NCBI GenBank assembly: GCA_023091665.1
Contig: JALJCQ010000009.1
Location: 310,001 to 374,000, forward strand
Reading direction: 5' to 3'
DNA from: Pythium myriotylum
Lineage: Eukaryota > Oomycota > Peronosporomycetes > Pythiales > Pythiaceae
DNA length: 64,000 nucleotides
The notes under the pieces were generated by a model. That model did no database searches, was not told the origin of the DNA, and was given only the letters and a program-made list of their open reading frames with translations. A program made the position numbers and the translations under genes. Below, piece after piece: positions 11,301-21,404 of the stretch (position 1 is the first letter of the stretch; every line of letters starts with the position of its first letter).

Positions 11301-12299
11301 TTCGGGCTCGTCGCCGTGGTGGTAGAGACCCGAGTGCACGGGCAGCGAGGCCTCGAGCGCCACGACGTCGCCATTAAAATCAAATCTCTCACCGGAGGCC
11401 GAAGACCCAGGCTTTTTAGACTGTTTCTGTCGGACTGGGTGCTGGCGTTTAGACGCAGCGGACGGTTTAGACGCCGAGGACTTGTTAGTCTCGGTCGACG
11501 CAACGGGCTGCATCCACTCGTGCTTGGCGCGCTCTTCAGCGGGCAGGCGCTTGGCCTCTTCGAAAAGCTGCTCCTCCGTCTCGATCTGGGAGAGATCGAT
11601 GCCCGCCGCCGCGAGCTTCCTGGTCGCGGCCACGACGTCCTCGCGTTTAGTCGCGCGTGGAGCCTCCTTGGGTCTAACCGCGGGTCTAACTGCGTTCTTT
11701 AGGCCGCGGTTCTTGAGCTTGGCGAGCAGCTCCGGGTCGAGCGAGCTGAAGAGTTCCTGCTGCGCCGCGCGGATGTCGGCCGTGGACATGGCCGCGAGCG
11801 CCGCGCGGTTCGTCTCGTCGATCTCCTCCCAGTCCTTCTCGCTCACGACGTCGCTGCGGTTAGACTTTGCTGGCGGTGCCGTCGTGACCTCTGGTGGGCG
11901 TTCCACGATGCGGCCCATGCCCGAGAGTTTGGACGCCGCGTTAGACGCGTCTATGCTCGCGGCTTGCTGTCGCTGGCGACGTCCGAAGAGGCTCTCGCCT
12001 CGCCGTCGCACGGCCGGGAAGCCTCCACTGGTTGCACGTGGCAAACTCTCGCTCAGCGTGATGACGTCGCGCTCGCGCACGGCGCCCACGACCTGCGGCG
12101 CGTCGTCGAGCGGCGGCTCGTCTGGCTTCGATTCGGCCGGCTTAGACGCAGGGTTAGACGCGGCGCCGACGCGAGTGATCTTGGCGGCGGGGCGCTGCCG
12201 CTGGCGCATGAAGTCCTCCTGCTCCTTGAGCAGCTGCTGCAGCTCATCGTCGACGTCGATGTCGCCGCGGCGCGCGGGCGTCGGCCGTCGCGCTGCCAT
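8343..12299 (-). CDS. RPAP1: RNA polymerase II-associated protein 1 (RPAP1)-like
   Basis: Single exon of 1318 residues. The N-terminal ~130 residues hold the short RPAP1 motif (LLKEQEDFMRQRQRPAAKIT). The RPAP1_N-type helical block follows (KDWEEIDETNRAALAAMSTA, then LFSSLDPELLAKLKNRG), about residues 150-205. The RPAP1_C-type block starts near residue 305 (FDFNGDVVALEASLPVHSGL...YTMDELLHLARS). The remaining ~900 residues are a helical, HEAT/ARM-like scaffold. Family knowledge: RPAP1 takes part in Pol II assembly and nuclear import. The length is close to animal RPAP1. The stretch between the N-terminal blocks is rich in Ala/Ser/Lys and contains several GTTAGAC-like words in the DNA. The minus-strand neighbour downstream starts 150 bp away. 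Confidence 0.88.
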   Translation of the reverse strand: MAARRPTPARRGDIDVDDELQQLLKEQEDFMRQRQRPAAKITRVGAASNPASKPAESKPDEPPLDDAPQVVGAVRERDVITLSESLPRATSGGFPAVRRRGESLFGRRQRQQAASIDASNAASKLSGMGRIVERPPEVTTAPPAKSNRSDVVSEKDWEEIDETNRAALAAMSTADIRAAQQELFSSLDPELLAKLKNRGLKNAVRPAVRPKEAPRATKREDVVAATRKLAAAGIDLSQIETEEQLFEEAKRLPAEERAKHEWMQPVASTETNKSSASKPSAASKRQHPVRQKQSKKPGSSASGERFDFNGDVVALEASLPVHSGLYHHGDEPEAAGYTMDELLHLARSTVASQRAVALTTIAKVLVKRQQQRRRGDRALVPAVLPAELPVALRMTLDDQNYTALSAAITALHAFLCEEESKSEDELLDATRGTVVGVPKIHVQVDEGTTRDELLQEVIYIDTGESEEDGSKIGDQELSSLDPIQGLLKMTIVTRVCYILTTIQLPDVDATDKLLDILIRIGAHSPRSAQAIAADRKLMKALQTRSLENERVLTLQTEPAEEFAQAAAFTRKTLRLVRVLCQGSRSVASLFMESGIIQTTKGFLGLRIDQVADQSPLDAIQLECLRIWRVLLGYGLDFHSFSYMYPLLCGFDAVNLVHDKSKESSGVKRWSDRCQTAIFYALEAFARLDTIHEAQHYFNQFGYFIQLARDEINRRLTNQDNLEDSSVVEAALQFLTSCSKLVGKFHLDRAPFIATFKVLESRLVTSPLREMVQETARGRSLFVAAASFSAQALNSDLVNDDEDEDEVRKQFFFKTKPFFSSLVTSTCAHDTLTTCELLLVANGLYLLANHQDDAFIQSIYAGALRVIQDLKPGHQFWIHSLFMEVLFNPLVLQKTGFFPDLNDATVMGRVLTPIYQALVNSTKEQEEHSRLLFAAGTNPKQKQTCHLVEPQDEHEYISSNLPLPFFWMFCPFSRLEYSSSPSGNDPKQKPRSASTLGPSHAESEEMKVIVSAACRYIDQLEAIVGAVRSSSSEQSELGDEDKLFHLMHVFFAGTEVLFDEYVDLALSKLLQKYALSVLTNSNPTALYDGLLRNLRQFESIEAGEKREEPSPSTDAPKSFTTETETVMTFVERLVNEFTSNSFGNTHFSRLVTLFLLHDFPLEIRKWVWKELAGSNLLHRLEPFSGSQARDATGQRATRDAKRSDETLIRTMKSSIATRRSGVITHERGPFAYWLAIHHTVAYVFGNEDKAEFSFSRQKLLQDLVADASPVVWRHLLSYDSSSFSAGSPSEIKQTRVDRVLLHAGFSDAQIEAFRAVLQS

Positions 12300-12741
12300 G
12301 GTCCGAGGGTTTCCGCGGTTGGGGATCCATTTCGACGGAGAGCCATGCGATTTATAGCCAATAAAAATAGAGTAAGAGAAGGATGGAGGTGGTTGATTGG
12401 CTGAAATGATAGGAATTCCAGGAACAGAATCGCCGCGACCTTGGATGTGGATGGGTGGGAAGCCGTGTGTGTCTCTTTCACAGGCGACAGCTCTGTCAGT
12501 GGATTCGATTCACTTTCATTATGCTCTAGATATACAGCCGTACAAACCAAAATGGGGTCGGTCGAAATCGAAGAAGGGGGGAAAAAGAAGAAAGAAATAA
12601 TATGGAACACGCGGGTTCGTCACGGCCACCGCCCGTCCGAGAGAATCCGTCGCCGTCCAAAACAGACCCCGAGTTTGTTCCAAAAGATCTCTTTTGCGAG
12701 TGGCTCTTCTTTCTCTCGGTCTCCGAGATTGCAAGTTACTT
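12300..12741. other. Gene-free stretch upstream of RPAP1
   Basis: About 440 bp between the RPAP1 start and the end of the next minus-strand gene. It contains an A-rich patch (AAGAAGGGGGGAAAAAGAAG near 12572) and short open frames with no coding character. It presumably holds the RPAP1 promoter and the neighbour's 3' end; no specific site was recognised. Confidence 0.5.
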
Positions 12742-13546
12742 TTACACGCCGAAAAAGTCCATGGCCGACGAGAGCGCCTGGCGGGTCCGCACTTCCGAGG
12801 GCTTCGAGTCTTTCGGGTTGACGGTCGGGTCGAGATTCAGGTACGCGTGCGGGTTCAGGGGCTGGCTCCGGGCTTTCTGCTGCGAGTCGAGCAGGCTGCG
12901 GACGATGTGGTCTTCGTGCTTGCGCTTCTCACTCTCCTCGCGACGCACGGCCTTTTCAATGTCGTACTTTTTCTGGTGCATGCGGTAGAGCTCTTTCTCG
13001 GCGCGACGGAGCCGCTCCTCGACGATCGCGCGGCGACGGCTTTCTTCCTCGCACTTCTTTTCCCAGAGCGAGCGCTCTTCTTCGAGCAGAGCTCGTTCCT
13101 GCATCCATCGGCTAGAGAGTGATATATATACATATGTGAGACCTTGAGTCTAACAGAGAGAGTTAGACGCGGTCCAACCACGCACCGTTCGTCTTCGGCT
13201 TTCTGGGCGTCTAACGCGATGCGGTCTAAAGCCTCCTGCTCGAGGCGGCGCTCGAGGTCTTCGTTCACATACTCGAGGTCGTTCTGGCGACGGGCCTGGG
13301 CCTCGAGGAAGCGTTTGGCGTCGGCGAGTTCGTTCTGTAGGCGCTGCACGAGCTGCGAATCCATGCGGTGCTCGCGCTCAAAGAGAGGGACGCTGTCCAT
13401 CTCGGCCTGGCAAAGAAAAAAAAAAAAGATAGACCAGTGTCGCGGTGAGTCTAACTGGCCCCGATAGACGCGGCGAAAGCGCGACGCACACGTACGTGGG
13501 CGCCTCCCCAGTTCGTTCCGGCGGGTTGCTGTTGGTGCGCGATCAT
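12742..13546 (-). CDS. Small coiled-coil protein, unknown function
   Basis: Three exons, 13546-13496, 13406-13186 and 13111-12742 (642 nt, 213 residues), with introns of 89 and 74 nt. The first exon codes only 17 residues (MIAHQQQPAGTNWGGAH). Residues ~25-165 are heptad-rich and highly charged (LQNELADAKRFLEAQARRQN, then RRAEKELYRMHQKKYDIEKA). The C-terminal ~45 residues are a proline/serine tail ending AMDFFGV. No catalytic motif. Such an organisation is common in ciliary and centrosomal components, but no ortholog is recognised. Introns 1 and 2 and exon 2 all contain GTCTAAC words. The second acceptor (CTCTCTAG) follows an ATATATAT run. Confidence 0.75.
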
Positions 13547-13550
13547 CTCC

Positions 13551-13568
13551 TTACTGCGGCGCGCTCAT
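13551..13568 (-). promoter_or_regulatory. Five-codon upstream ORF
   Basis: ATGAGCGCGCCGCAGTAA (M-S-A-P-Q-stop) ends 4 nt before the main start codon of the coiled-coil gene (13546). If transcribed, ribosomes would have to reinitiate almost at once or skip it, so it could damp translation. Seen in sequence; the function is inference. Confidence 0.4.
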
Positions 13569-14518
13569 CCACGCGACGCGTGCAGAGGCGGCGGGCCACG
13601 AGACGAAGGAGAAAAGGACGACGGAAGAGAGTTGAGGTTGCCCCAACGAGTCGGCAGGTCTGGCCTTTAGACGCGGTGCGGGTTTGCGTTTGTGAAGGGA
13701 TAGACCGCCCCACAAAAAAAATAAAGTTCAGTCACGGCCAACGGCGCAAGAACGGTGTATATTAGACGTCACCGAGCGCGTATACCAGTGTATACCACAC
13801 GTTACCTTACTGCGATCGTCAAAAGTTTTAATTTATATAAGGTAAAAAGACTCTAATTTCAAAGACTTTTGTGGCGCGACGCTGGTCAACACGAAAGCGA
13901 CAAAAGGCCTGGAGCGTATACTTGGGCTTCTGGTTCCATCCATCGTGTCACAACGCAGTGATGCAGCGTGAGTCACGCGGGCTCATTGGCGCCCATGGGG
14001 CGGTGTCAAATCCTACGTGATCGTCCAGCACCAGAATCTCCATCTCCCCATTTCAAAGACCAAGATCCGAGGCTTCTACGGTACCCAACGGGGCATCTGA
14101 TGTCGCCAGAGACGGAAGGCGACCAAGTCTCATATCACCACGACGCCGCGGGCGCCCACGTTTTCACAATCCTCCCGAGAGAACACAGAAGTTGAAAAAA
14201 AAAGGAGGAGAAGAAGAGAGAGAGAACAAGAAACGAGGCAACTGCGTCGTCCCTCCATTTTCGAGAACATCTCACTCCGTTGCTTCAAGTCGACGCATTC
14301 TCCAGGAGCGGAAGGAAGGGAGATGGAGCTCGGGGTACCACGCCGCCGACCCCTCGACTGAGTGACGTCACAAACAAACTGTCACTTCAACGTAACGTGG
14401 CTGTAACGGTCTCACTTGCCCATCCTCAACACGAGTCACAGGAGACTCGGATGGCGTCATGCACTCTTCTTCTCTCGCTTCACGGGAGTGAACAATCGTG
14501 ACGCGCGTTGGTGTTCAA
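13569..14518. other. Intergenic region, no gene seen
   Basis: About 950 bp. It includes an AT-rich island (AAAAGTTTTAATTTATATAA near 13820-13840), the only strongly AT-rich patch in this part of the window, and a polypurine run near 14195-14230. Short open frames here have no coding bias or recognisable product. It holds the 3' end of the LRR/cysteine-repeat gene and the promoter of the coiled-coil gene. Confidence 0.5.
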
Positions 14519-17500
14519 CTAAGTACCACCTCTCGCCTCGGCTCTGAGATCCCACGGCACTCGGCCGAACGCGCGGATCGACGCCACCAACGCCGCGTCC
14601 TCGCTCTGCTGCTGCACGCCGCGGTGGCCGCTCCACACTTCGCGCGCGCGCTGCCACGCTGTGAGTCCCACGGCCACGCCGATCACCGCGGCGAACACGA
14701 CGTTGTTCCAGAACTCGCCGCACGCGCGCGAGAAAAAGGCGCATTTCTCGCATGCGACAGCCCCGGGCATCGCGCCCGAGCCCCACGGACACTCGAAACA
14801 TTGATCCAGGCCTTCCTCGTCTGCGAAATGGCGCATTGGGCATGGCTTACACTGGCCGATCATCCCTTCTTCAGCGGCGTGAGTGCCCATGGGACACGGC
14901 ACGCACCTGCGCGTTCCCGCATCCATCAGGAAGAAGGAGCCGCGTGGACAGCGAATCGCGCGCGTCGATCGGAACGGTGACGCTCGCAGTTGGACTTCAA
15001 GCAGACTCGCGGCGCGTCGGAGATTCGATGAGAGCGCCAGCTGTCGTGACAGTGCAGTCGTGAACTTTTCGTCCGGAATCACTTGGCTCAGGTTCCCATT
15101 CATCGTGTGCGCACAGTCGCCTGCTGGGTTGTCGGCCAGTCCGCTCACCCACTCGCGCGTCTCGTCCAATTTCTCACCCACGTCCGCGTATGCATCGTTG
15201 ACTTGCGATAATACAGTCGAGTTTGGCGAGCGGCGCTTTCTGGCTCGAGCCGGTGGTAGTTCTTCGAGCACCACATCGACTTTGGTGGCTCCACTTAGCG
15301 GAGACGGACCATCCACGGACACATCTAGAATATGCACTTGCACGTTGGAGATGCCATTCGCCATCAATGCTAGCCGCCACGCGTCTCGCAGCTCATCCTG
15401 CAGCGAAACGTTCAACTGGAGATCCGTCGTATCGACGCCAATGATTCGAAGCTCGGCGTGGGGCCACTCGACCGACTGCATCACTTCGCCGTCTGACAGA
15501 GGATCGCATGCCGCTCGACCACCGAGAGCACTAGAAGTACCTTGATGGCAAGGCTGACAGGACACAGATCCATCAACGCCCGCGAAGTGTCCAGGAGGAC
15601 ATCGGCGAGCCCGCCATGCACCGAATACGTCCACATAAGATCCTGCCGGAGCAAGCCTGCAGGAAGTTGCGCCGACCACATCACTGAAGCTCCCAGGTTC
15701 GCATGCTTTGCACGCTTCGGACTTGGACTCATTCGAAAAAGTTCCCCACGGACACTGCTGACAGCTGACGAAGCTGCCGTTATTGAACTGGCCGGGTAAA
15801 CAATCCACTTCAGCCCCACACTTGCGCCCACGTCCTGGACTCACTGTCGGCTCACACTTGGAATTTCCGTAGTCATCGGCAACTGTTCCCGCTGGGCACG
15901 CTTGGCATTCGGTCTGCGCCTCCTTGTCAGCGAACGTGTTGGGCGGGCACTGGAGACAGCTCTTCGTGTCTCTATCAAAGAACATCCCGGCTGGGCATGC
16001 AACGCACTTTTGTTGGCCAGGCCGCAAAGCGACATGTCCCAGTGGGCAATCTTGACAGGTCGTCGCGCCCTCACGGTCTTGGAACTGGCCGCGTGGGCAT
16101 GGAAAACACCTAAACTCGCCTGAATACGCTGAATACGTGCCTGGGCGACAAGAAGTGCAGCTTGTGCTTCCATCCTTGGACGACGCAGTTCCTGGAGGGC
16201 AGAGCTTACAACTGACACCGCCTTCTTCATCCATGTAATAGCCTGGAAAGCACTCGGAGCAGCTCGACTGGCCGCGTTCGCTCGCGATGGATCCAGCGGG
16301 GCATTTGATACACTGCGAACTGCCTGTCGAATTGGCAAACGTGCCCGGTTCGCACCCTGCGCACTCTGTGGCCCCATCAATGTCGCTAAGACTTGCAGTG
16401 AGGTTTGGAATGTGGCCCATCGGACACTGGGCACACTGAAATTCTGTCGTCGCGTTTGAGTACGTGCCGCTTGGACAAACACGACACTCGGAAAAAGCCT
16501 CGGCTGCTGGCACCTCATCGTTCGTCGATCGAATATCCGTGTTGCGTTGTCGAGAACCTGTGTTTGATTTACGGCCGTTCTTGCAAAGACACTTCAGACT
16601 CCCATACTCCCCTGACGTCGGAGTAAGCTGTGGGAACGGACACAAAAAGTTGTTTCCAACAAACAGATCGGGGGTCTTGCTTGAGTACCTGCATAAAAGG
16701 TCAATACTCAGGTTCGTCAAACCAGCAGTGGGCAGAAGATCGTACAGTGACATGGGAAGTGGAGGGACGACTCCACTGAGTTGATTGTTCTGGACAGCAC
16801 TGCGACAGAATCGGCGACGACCAATAGTCAGAGACTTTGCCGTGCTCTCAAGTGATGCCCAATTACTCACAACCGAAGCAGAGACGACTGGTTGAGAAGC
16901 GGAGGAACTGGACCCCGGAAGCGATTGAACGAGAAGTCGCTAGTCCAACGTAACCACTGAGTATCGATACTACGAGCCAAGGAATTCTCACTCGAGTACG
17001 TACAGCACTTCAGTGATGGGATCTTCGGCTGGGTCGTTTGGATCAGCTCGACCCCACAACCCCATGCCACTCGGGAGTTGACCTTCGAATTTGTTGTTGG
17101 AGACATCACTGCGCAGAAACGAGTACAGTGATTGGTCACGATATTGGCCGTTTTTAAGCAATGTTGATGTGCTCACAAGGATACGAGGTGCTTCAGCGGT
17201 GGTAATTGGGGTAAAGGTCCATAAAACATGTTGTGACTCAGATTCCTGCACACGGACTGTTAGCGCGAACAGCGCACTCTCGATATTGCTGAAAACTCAC
17301 AGGTGCTCTAAGTATTCGCCAGCGAAGAAGCCACTGGGAAGTGAGATATTGAAGGAGTTGCTGGAAAGATCGCTACCACGCCAATCCAGGCATCAGCAAT
17401 CGAACAATATCTACCGAGCGATAATAGGTACGCACAGGTAGCGAAGGCGCTTGAAGATCTTGAAAAACGACAGCGATCGAGCCGTGAGCCGATTGTCCGC

Positions 17501-18382
17501 AAGATCACTGAGCACCGCATAACCTAAGATACTAGTAACGATATCTCAAACGTTCCAGCATCAGCACTACTCACATAACTTCAATGGCAAGGTTGTCCCC
17601 AAAGGAAAGCGGGATCCTGCTTTGGATCTGGTTCTCACGTAGATTCAAGAAACGAAGCATCGTCATATTGCCCAGCCACGACGGGAATGGCCCATACAAC
17701 TCATTCTGAGACAGATCGCTATTGCATTGATAGAACGTCAGTCGCTCGATGATTTTCTGCCAACGCCGACAGAACTCACAGCTGCTCGAGCGACACCATG
17801 TAGCTGAAGTCGAGGTCTTGGAGGCGGCATTTCAGACCCTGTCCAGGTAAGTAGCTGCTCCGTTCGTGTGTCAATCACGCGTGTCCATCGATCTAGACGC
17901 CCAAAACCAACTCACATGTTGGTAATCATTGTAGGGTCCGTGAACACGTCGCACTTAATGCCCTGCCAGGGCCACAAGTACTCGATCTGGTCCGCATCCT
18001 TGGCCACATCGAGAACTCGACCTGTGCAAGGATGGGTGCGCACACCCGGCGGACATAGTTGCTCTCCGTCGACGTTCGTGCCGTTTGGGGGAACACCAGT
18101 ACACCACGTGCGCAGTGCCAGCGACTTGTCCGTACCGCACTTGCTGTACAACTGGAACAACAAGCCGAGCTCATGGGACGATAGTGGGAACGTGTCGTCG
18201 AATCGGATCGTGGTCTTGTTCTGCGCCATTTCATCTGCGAGCTGCAGCATCGTCTTGGCATCTCCCGCGATGGACTTGACGTCGACAAAGGCCGAAATCG
18301 CGTCCATGAGCAGATTACCGACAGCGATTTGCACCGTCGCCGTGAGCAGAATCAGCAGCAGTGTCTTCCACACTCGACACAT
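14519..18382 (-). CDS. Secreted/type I membrane receptor-like protein: LRRs plus ephrin-receptor-like Cys repeats
   Basis: Nine exons: 18382-17916, 17854-17780, 17718-17575, 17507-17436, 17372-17301, 17245-17177, 17108-17004, 16939-16871 and 16799-14519 (3354 nt, 1117 residues). All eight introns are in phase 2, and the seven internal exons are multiples of 3, mostly 69-75 nt, about one LRR each (LDLSQNELYG, IDLADNRLT, LDLSSNSFN, LNLSHNMFYG and so on). The N-terminus is a signal peptide or anchor (VWKTLLLILLTATVQIAVG). After the LRRs come about 14 repeats of the GCC2/GCC3 type (CxxCPxGT...), a ~150-residue spacer with a dibasic RARKRRS stretch (possible processing site), 3-4 more Cys repeats, a transmembrane helix (NNVVFAAVIGVAVGLTAW) and a ~40-residue tail. 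It probably binds a ligand or matrix at the cell surface; there is no kinase domain. Confidence 0.82.
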
Positions 18383-18708
18383 CTTGCTCCTCTTTCTTGT
18401 CTTGCGTTCGTTTGCTACGAGCGGTAGCTGGAGAATTGCGATATGCTAGCGAGCCAAGCGGAAGAAGCACCCTGTGACAGCAAACAAGAAGTGAACAAGA
18501 CGACGAGGCGTCTACCATTTCCAGGCAAGCGGGGCGCGGCGATTCCTATGTAGATACAGAGTTACATTACGCTCGTTAAAAAATTACGGCACCAACGGAC
18601 ACCACGCAGGACTTCTAGCTCCTCCGGGCTGCACCAGGCTACCTTTGCTTTCTCCAGTTCGTCGTCACTCACGCACACGGACGGTCTATTGATGCGCTCC
18701 CCTCCCTT
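18383..18708. other. Upstream region of receptor gene / 3' side of TPX2
   Basis: 326 bp between two minus-strand genes. No open frame of interest. CCTCGTCATCC-like short motifs and GCTAGCGAGCC occur near the receptor start. Nothing diagnostic. Confidence 0.4.
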
Positions 18709-20889
18709 TTACGCAGCAGTCGTGGCCGAGCCGCCGCGCACTTTTGTTTGCAGGAACGGGCTCTCGGGCTCGGTCAGATTGCGGCTTGACGGCTTGACCT
18801 CGAACGACTTGCCTGCCGGCACGGGGCGCGCGTGGAATGTGAGCTGCTCGCGCCGCAGCCGCTTGATCTCTTCCTCCTCTTGTCGCCGCTTCTCGGCCTC
18901 GGCCTGGCGCTTCTGCTCTTCTTCTCTCGCTCGTCGCTCGCGCTCGGCGGCTTCGAACGCTGCACGCTCGGCCGCTCGTCGGTCGGTCGCAAACTTGGGC
19001 GTGCTGGGCTTGGTCACGCGCGCCACGCGCTGCGGGCCCGAGTTTCGCGCCGCCGCGGCCTCCTCCTCCGCGGCCGAGAGGTCGGGCATGGGCTTGGCCT
19101 TGAACTGTGCAGCCGCGCGGAGCCGCTCTTCCTCTTCACGGCGTAGGCGTTCAAGGCGTTCCTGCGCGCGCTCGTGGATGCGGTCTCCTCTCAGTGCGAA
19201 CGGCTGCACCTCTGTGAGCGGCTTCTTGGAGCCTTCAAACTTGGGCGGCGTGGTCACGAGGCGAATGGGCTGCGCCTTGAACTCGCGCTGGCGACGCAGC
19301 TCTTCTTCTTCCTGCTCCTTGCGTCGTCGCAGCTGCTCCTGGTAGAGCTGGTGGCGCTGGATGCTGCGCAGCGGCGGCGTCTCGGGCACGACTGGCCCCG
19401 TGCGTTTCGGCGCCGGTTTCTTCTCGACCGGCGGCGGCTCGTTGGTCTCGTGGAAGGACGATCTCGCTCTCGCGCTCGTCGCGAGCTTGGGCGACACGGG
19501 TCTCGTGAGCGGCGCCGTCGAGGCCGCAGCACCGGCGGCGCCGTTGCTTCGAGGCGCCTCAAAGATGCGTCTCGGCACGGGTCTTGCGTGGAACTTGCGC
19601 TGCAGCTCTTCGGCGTCCTTGTCGACGACTTCGATGGGCTTGCGGTACGCGGCGGCCTGCGCTGCTCGTCGGTCGGTCTCAAACTGCGGCGAGAGCGGCC
19701 TCGTGACGCCGTTGACCTTCATCTTGGCGTAGTCGACGCGGTGCGGACGCTCGGGCGACGCGTCTTCGCAGATTCCTCGGCCTCTCGCCGCTGCTCGCGC
19801 CGACGTGCGCAGCTGCGGCGTCTGCGGCACGGTCACGTCGTGCGGGTGGTGCTTGGCCGTCGCCGTAGCGGTAGCCGTCGCCGGGAACTCAAAGTCTCTC
19901 GAGAGCAGCTGCTCGGGCGCGATGAACGGATGCGGCTCGTCTCGCTCGGCCGTGTCGTCGCTGCTGCTGTGGGCGCTGAGGTTGAGCGCGCGGCGGCTGC
20001 GCGCGGCGGCCTCGAGATGCGGCGACTGCGGGATGGTGAGCTGCTTGGTCGAGCGCTGGTGCACGTTGGCCGGCACGCGCTGCGCGCGCACGCGCTCGTG
20101 GAACTCGCGCACTTTGAGCGTCTCGAGCTGCAGCCGCATCTTCTCTTCCTGGATGCGCTGCAGCTCGCGCGACGTCGAGCTCAGCTTGGGCTCCGACTGC
20201 TGCCGGTGGAGCGCCTTCTGCGACGTGCGCAGCTGCGGACTGCGCGGCCGCGTGAGCTTACTGCCATTTCCATGGCCATCATGCGAGACGTGCGACTCGT
20301 CGAGCGCGCGCTTCGCCTGCTCGGCCTGGAGCCGCAGCAGATACGCCTTGGTGGGCTGCAGCAGCGACGACGGCACCGACGACGGCGGCGGGAGCTGGCT
20401 CGCGCGTGTCGGAGCCTGTGTCGGAGCTGGAGCCGGCGGCGTGGGCGGCTCGAGCACGAGCGTCTCGTCCGAGTCGCTCATGGCGTCGTCGTCGTCGGGC
20501 GCGTCGGCCATCTCGGCGTCCGAGTCCTCCGACGCCGGCGCCTCGCGGAAGCGCCCGAACGGCGTCTGCGGCGTGCGCGCGTCGAGCGCGTCGTCCCTCT
20601 CCTTCTCGCGCACGGGCGTCGCCGGCGCGTCGGCCTCGGTCTCGACGGCGCCGTCAAAGACCTCATGGTTATTGTCGTCGAGCGGTTGGAGCTGTTGGTT
20701 CGGTTGGTAAAAGTAGCCGTCGGCGTTGTTGACGTAGCGGCGCTCGCGCTCCGGGTGGCGCAGGTCGTAGTACGAGGGCGCGTCGAACGAGAACTCGTCG
20801 TCGCGCTGCAGCGCCAGCGACTCGTCGTCGTCGGCGTCCTCCATCGTCGTGTCGAGCTCGCGCGGCGGCGGGGGAGGCGAGGTCGCCAT
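18709..20889 (-). CDS. TPX2: TPX2-like spindle assembly factor
   Basis: Single exon, 726 residues. Near the N-terminus (about residues 33-43) is FSFDAPSYYDL, which matches the Aurora-A-binding motif of TPX2 (YS[YF]DAP..). The body carries repeated short TPX2 modules: KFHARPVPRRIF, EFKAQPIRL, QFKAKPMPDL and TFHARPVPAGKSF, interleaved with 'SP..L.T..RA' units (TRPRSPQLRTSQKA, TRPLSPQFETDRRA, TRPVSPKLATSARA). Strong Arg/Glu coiled coils occur near residues 560-700. Family knowledge: TPX2 is a Ran-regulated microtubule nucleator that activates Aurora A at spindle poles. The length is close to vertebrate TPX2. It is divergent from a pyrophosphatase gene 516 bp away. An apparent 668-residue plus-strand frame over the same DNA is only its antisense. 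Confidence 0.82.
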   Translation of the reverse strand: MATSPPPPPRELDTTMEDADDDESLALQRDDEFSFDAPSYYDLRHPERERRYVNNADGYFYQPNQQLQPLDDNNHEVFDGAVETEADAPATPVREKERDDALDARTPQTPFGRFREAPASEDSDAEMADAPDDDDAMSDSDETLVLEPPTPPAPAPTQAPTRASQLPPPSSVPSSLLQPTKAYLLRLQAEQAKRALDESHVSHDGHGNGSKLTRPRSPQLRTSQKALHRQQSEPKLSSTSRELQRIQEEKMRLQLETLKVREFHERVRAQRVPANVHQRSTKQLTIPQSPHLEAAARSRRALNLSAHSSSDDTAERDEPHPFIAPEQLLSRDFEFPATATATATAKHHPHDVTVPQTPQLRTSARAAARGRGICEDASPERPHRVDYAKMKVNGVTRPLSPQFETDRRAAQAAAYRKPIEVVDKDAEELQRKFHARPVPRRIFEAPRSNGAAGAAASTAPLTRPVSPKLATSARARSSFHETNEPPPVEKKPAPKRTGPVVPETPPLRSIQRHQLYQEQLRRRKEQEEEELRRQREFKAQPIRLVTTPPKFEGSKKPLTEVQPFALRGDRIHERAQERLERLRREEEERLRAAAQFKAKPMPDLSAAEEEAAAARNSGPQRVARVTKPSTPKFATDRRAAERAAFEAAERERRAREEEQKRQAEAEKRRQEEEEIKRLRREQLTFHARPVPAGKSFEVKPSSRNLTEPESPFLQTKVRGGSATTAA

Positions 20890-21404
20890 GAGGAGGCGAG
20901 ATGGCGAGAAATGGCGAGTTGGCGAGTTGGTGCGTTGGCGAGTTGGCGGGCCGAGAGAGAGAGAGCGCGCGCGAGAGAGGAAAAATTACGCCGACCCGGG
21001 TCAGAAAGGGAAGGGACCCGGAAGGGGTTTTTTGTTTGGTTCCGATTCAAAAAATTGAAACGGCGCAAAAGAAAAAAACGGGTTTGCGCGGGGCGACCCG
21101 TTTTGTGGGTTTCGGGGGAAAGGGAACGAACGAGGAGTGATGGTCGGAAGTCACGAGAACCTTCGAGACCGCATATTTGATCTGAGAACGCGAAGGATGT
21201 CAAGTGGCTCCCTCGCGGAAACGCTTCGAGACTTCTAAATCAGTATGTAACCGTTCAGAGCATAGCAACATAATCTGTAATGTACTATAATAGTACTACG
21301 GTTCCAACCACCCTCCATTTGCGGTCAAAACACGCGCGTGTCAAAACAAGGTGAGACTGAGCCTGGTCGGTCCGACACGCACCGCACCAACGCAAAAGCT
21401 CACC
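20890..21404. promoter_or_regulatory. Divergent promoter between TPX2 and pyrophosphatase genes
   Basis: 515 bp. Next to the TPX2 start is a degenerate tandem of TGGCGAGTTGGCGAG units (about 20895-20950) that would lie in its 5' UTR. A purine/pyrimidine-skewed segment (GAGAGAGAGAGCGCGCGCGA) follows, then an AT-richer zone near 21240-21300. No TATA box or Inr was identified with confidence. Confidence 0.45.

Noticed and set aside
10386..11702. 438-codon plus-strand open frame
   Set aside because: Antisense of RPAP1, with composition typical of shadow frames.
13420..13432. Poly-A run near 13419-13430 as a transcript end or retroposed tail
   Set aside because: It is the polypyrimidine tract (on the minus strand) of the first intron acceptor of the coiled-coil gene.
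19174..21180. 668-codon plus-strand open frame
   Set aside because: Antisense shadow of the GC-rich TPX2 gene; the translation is Arg/Leu/Gly-biased with no domain, while the minus strand gives clear TPX2 motifs.
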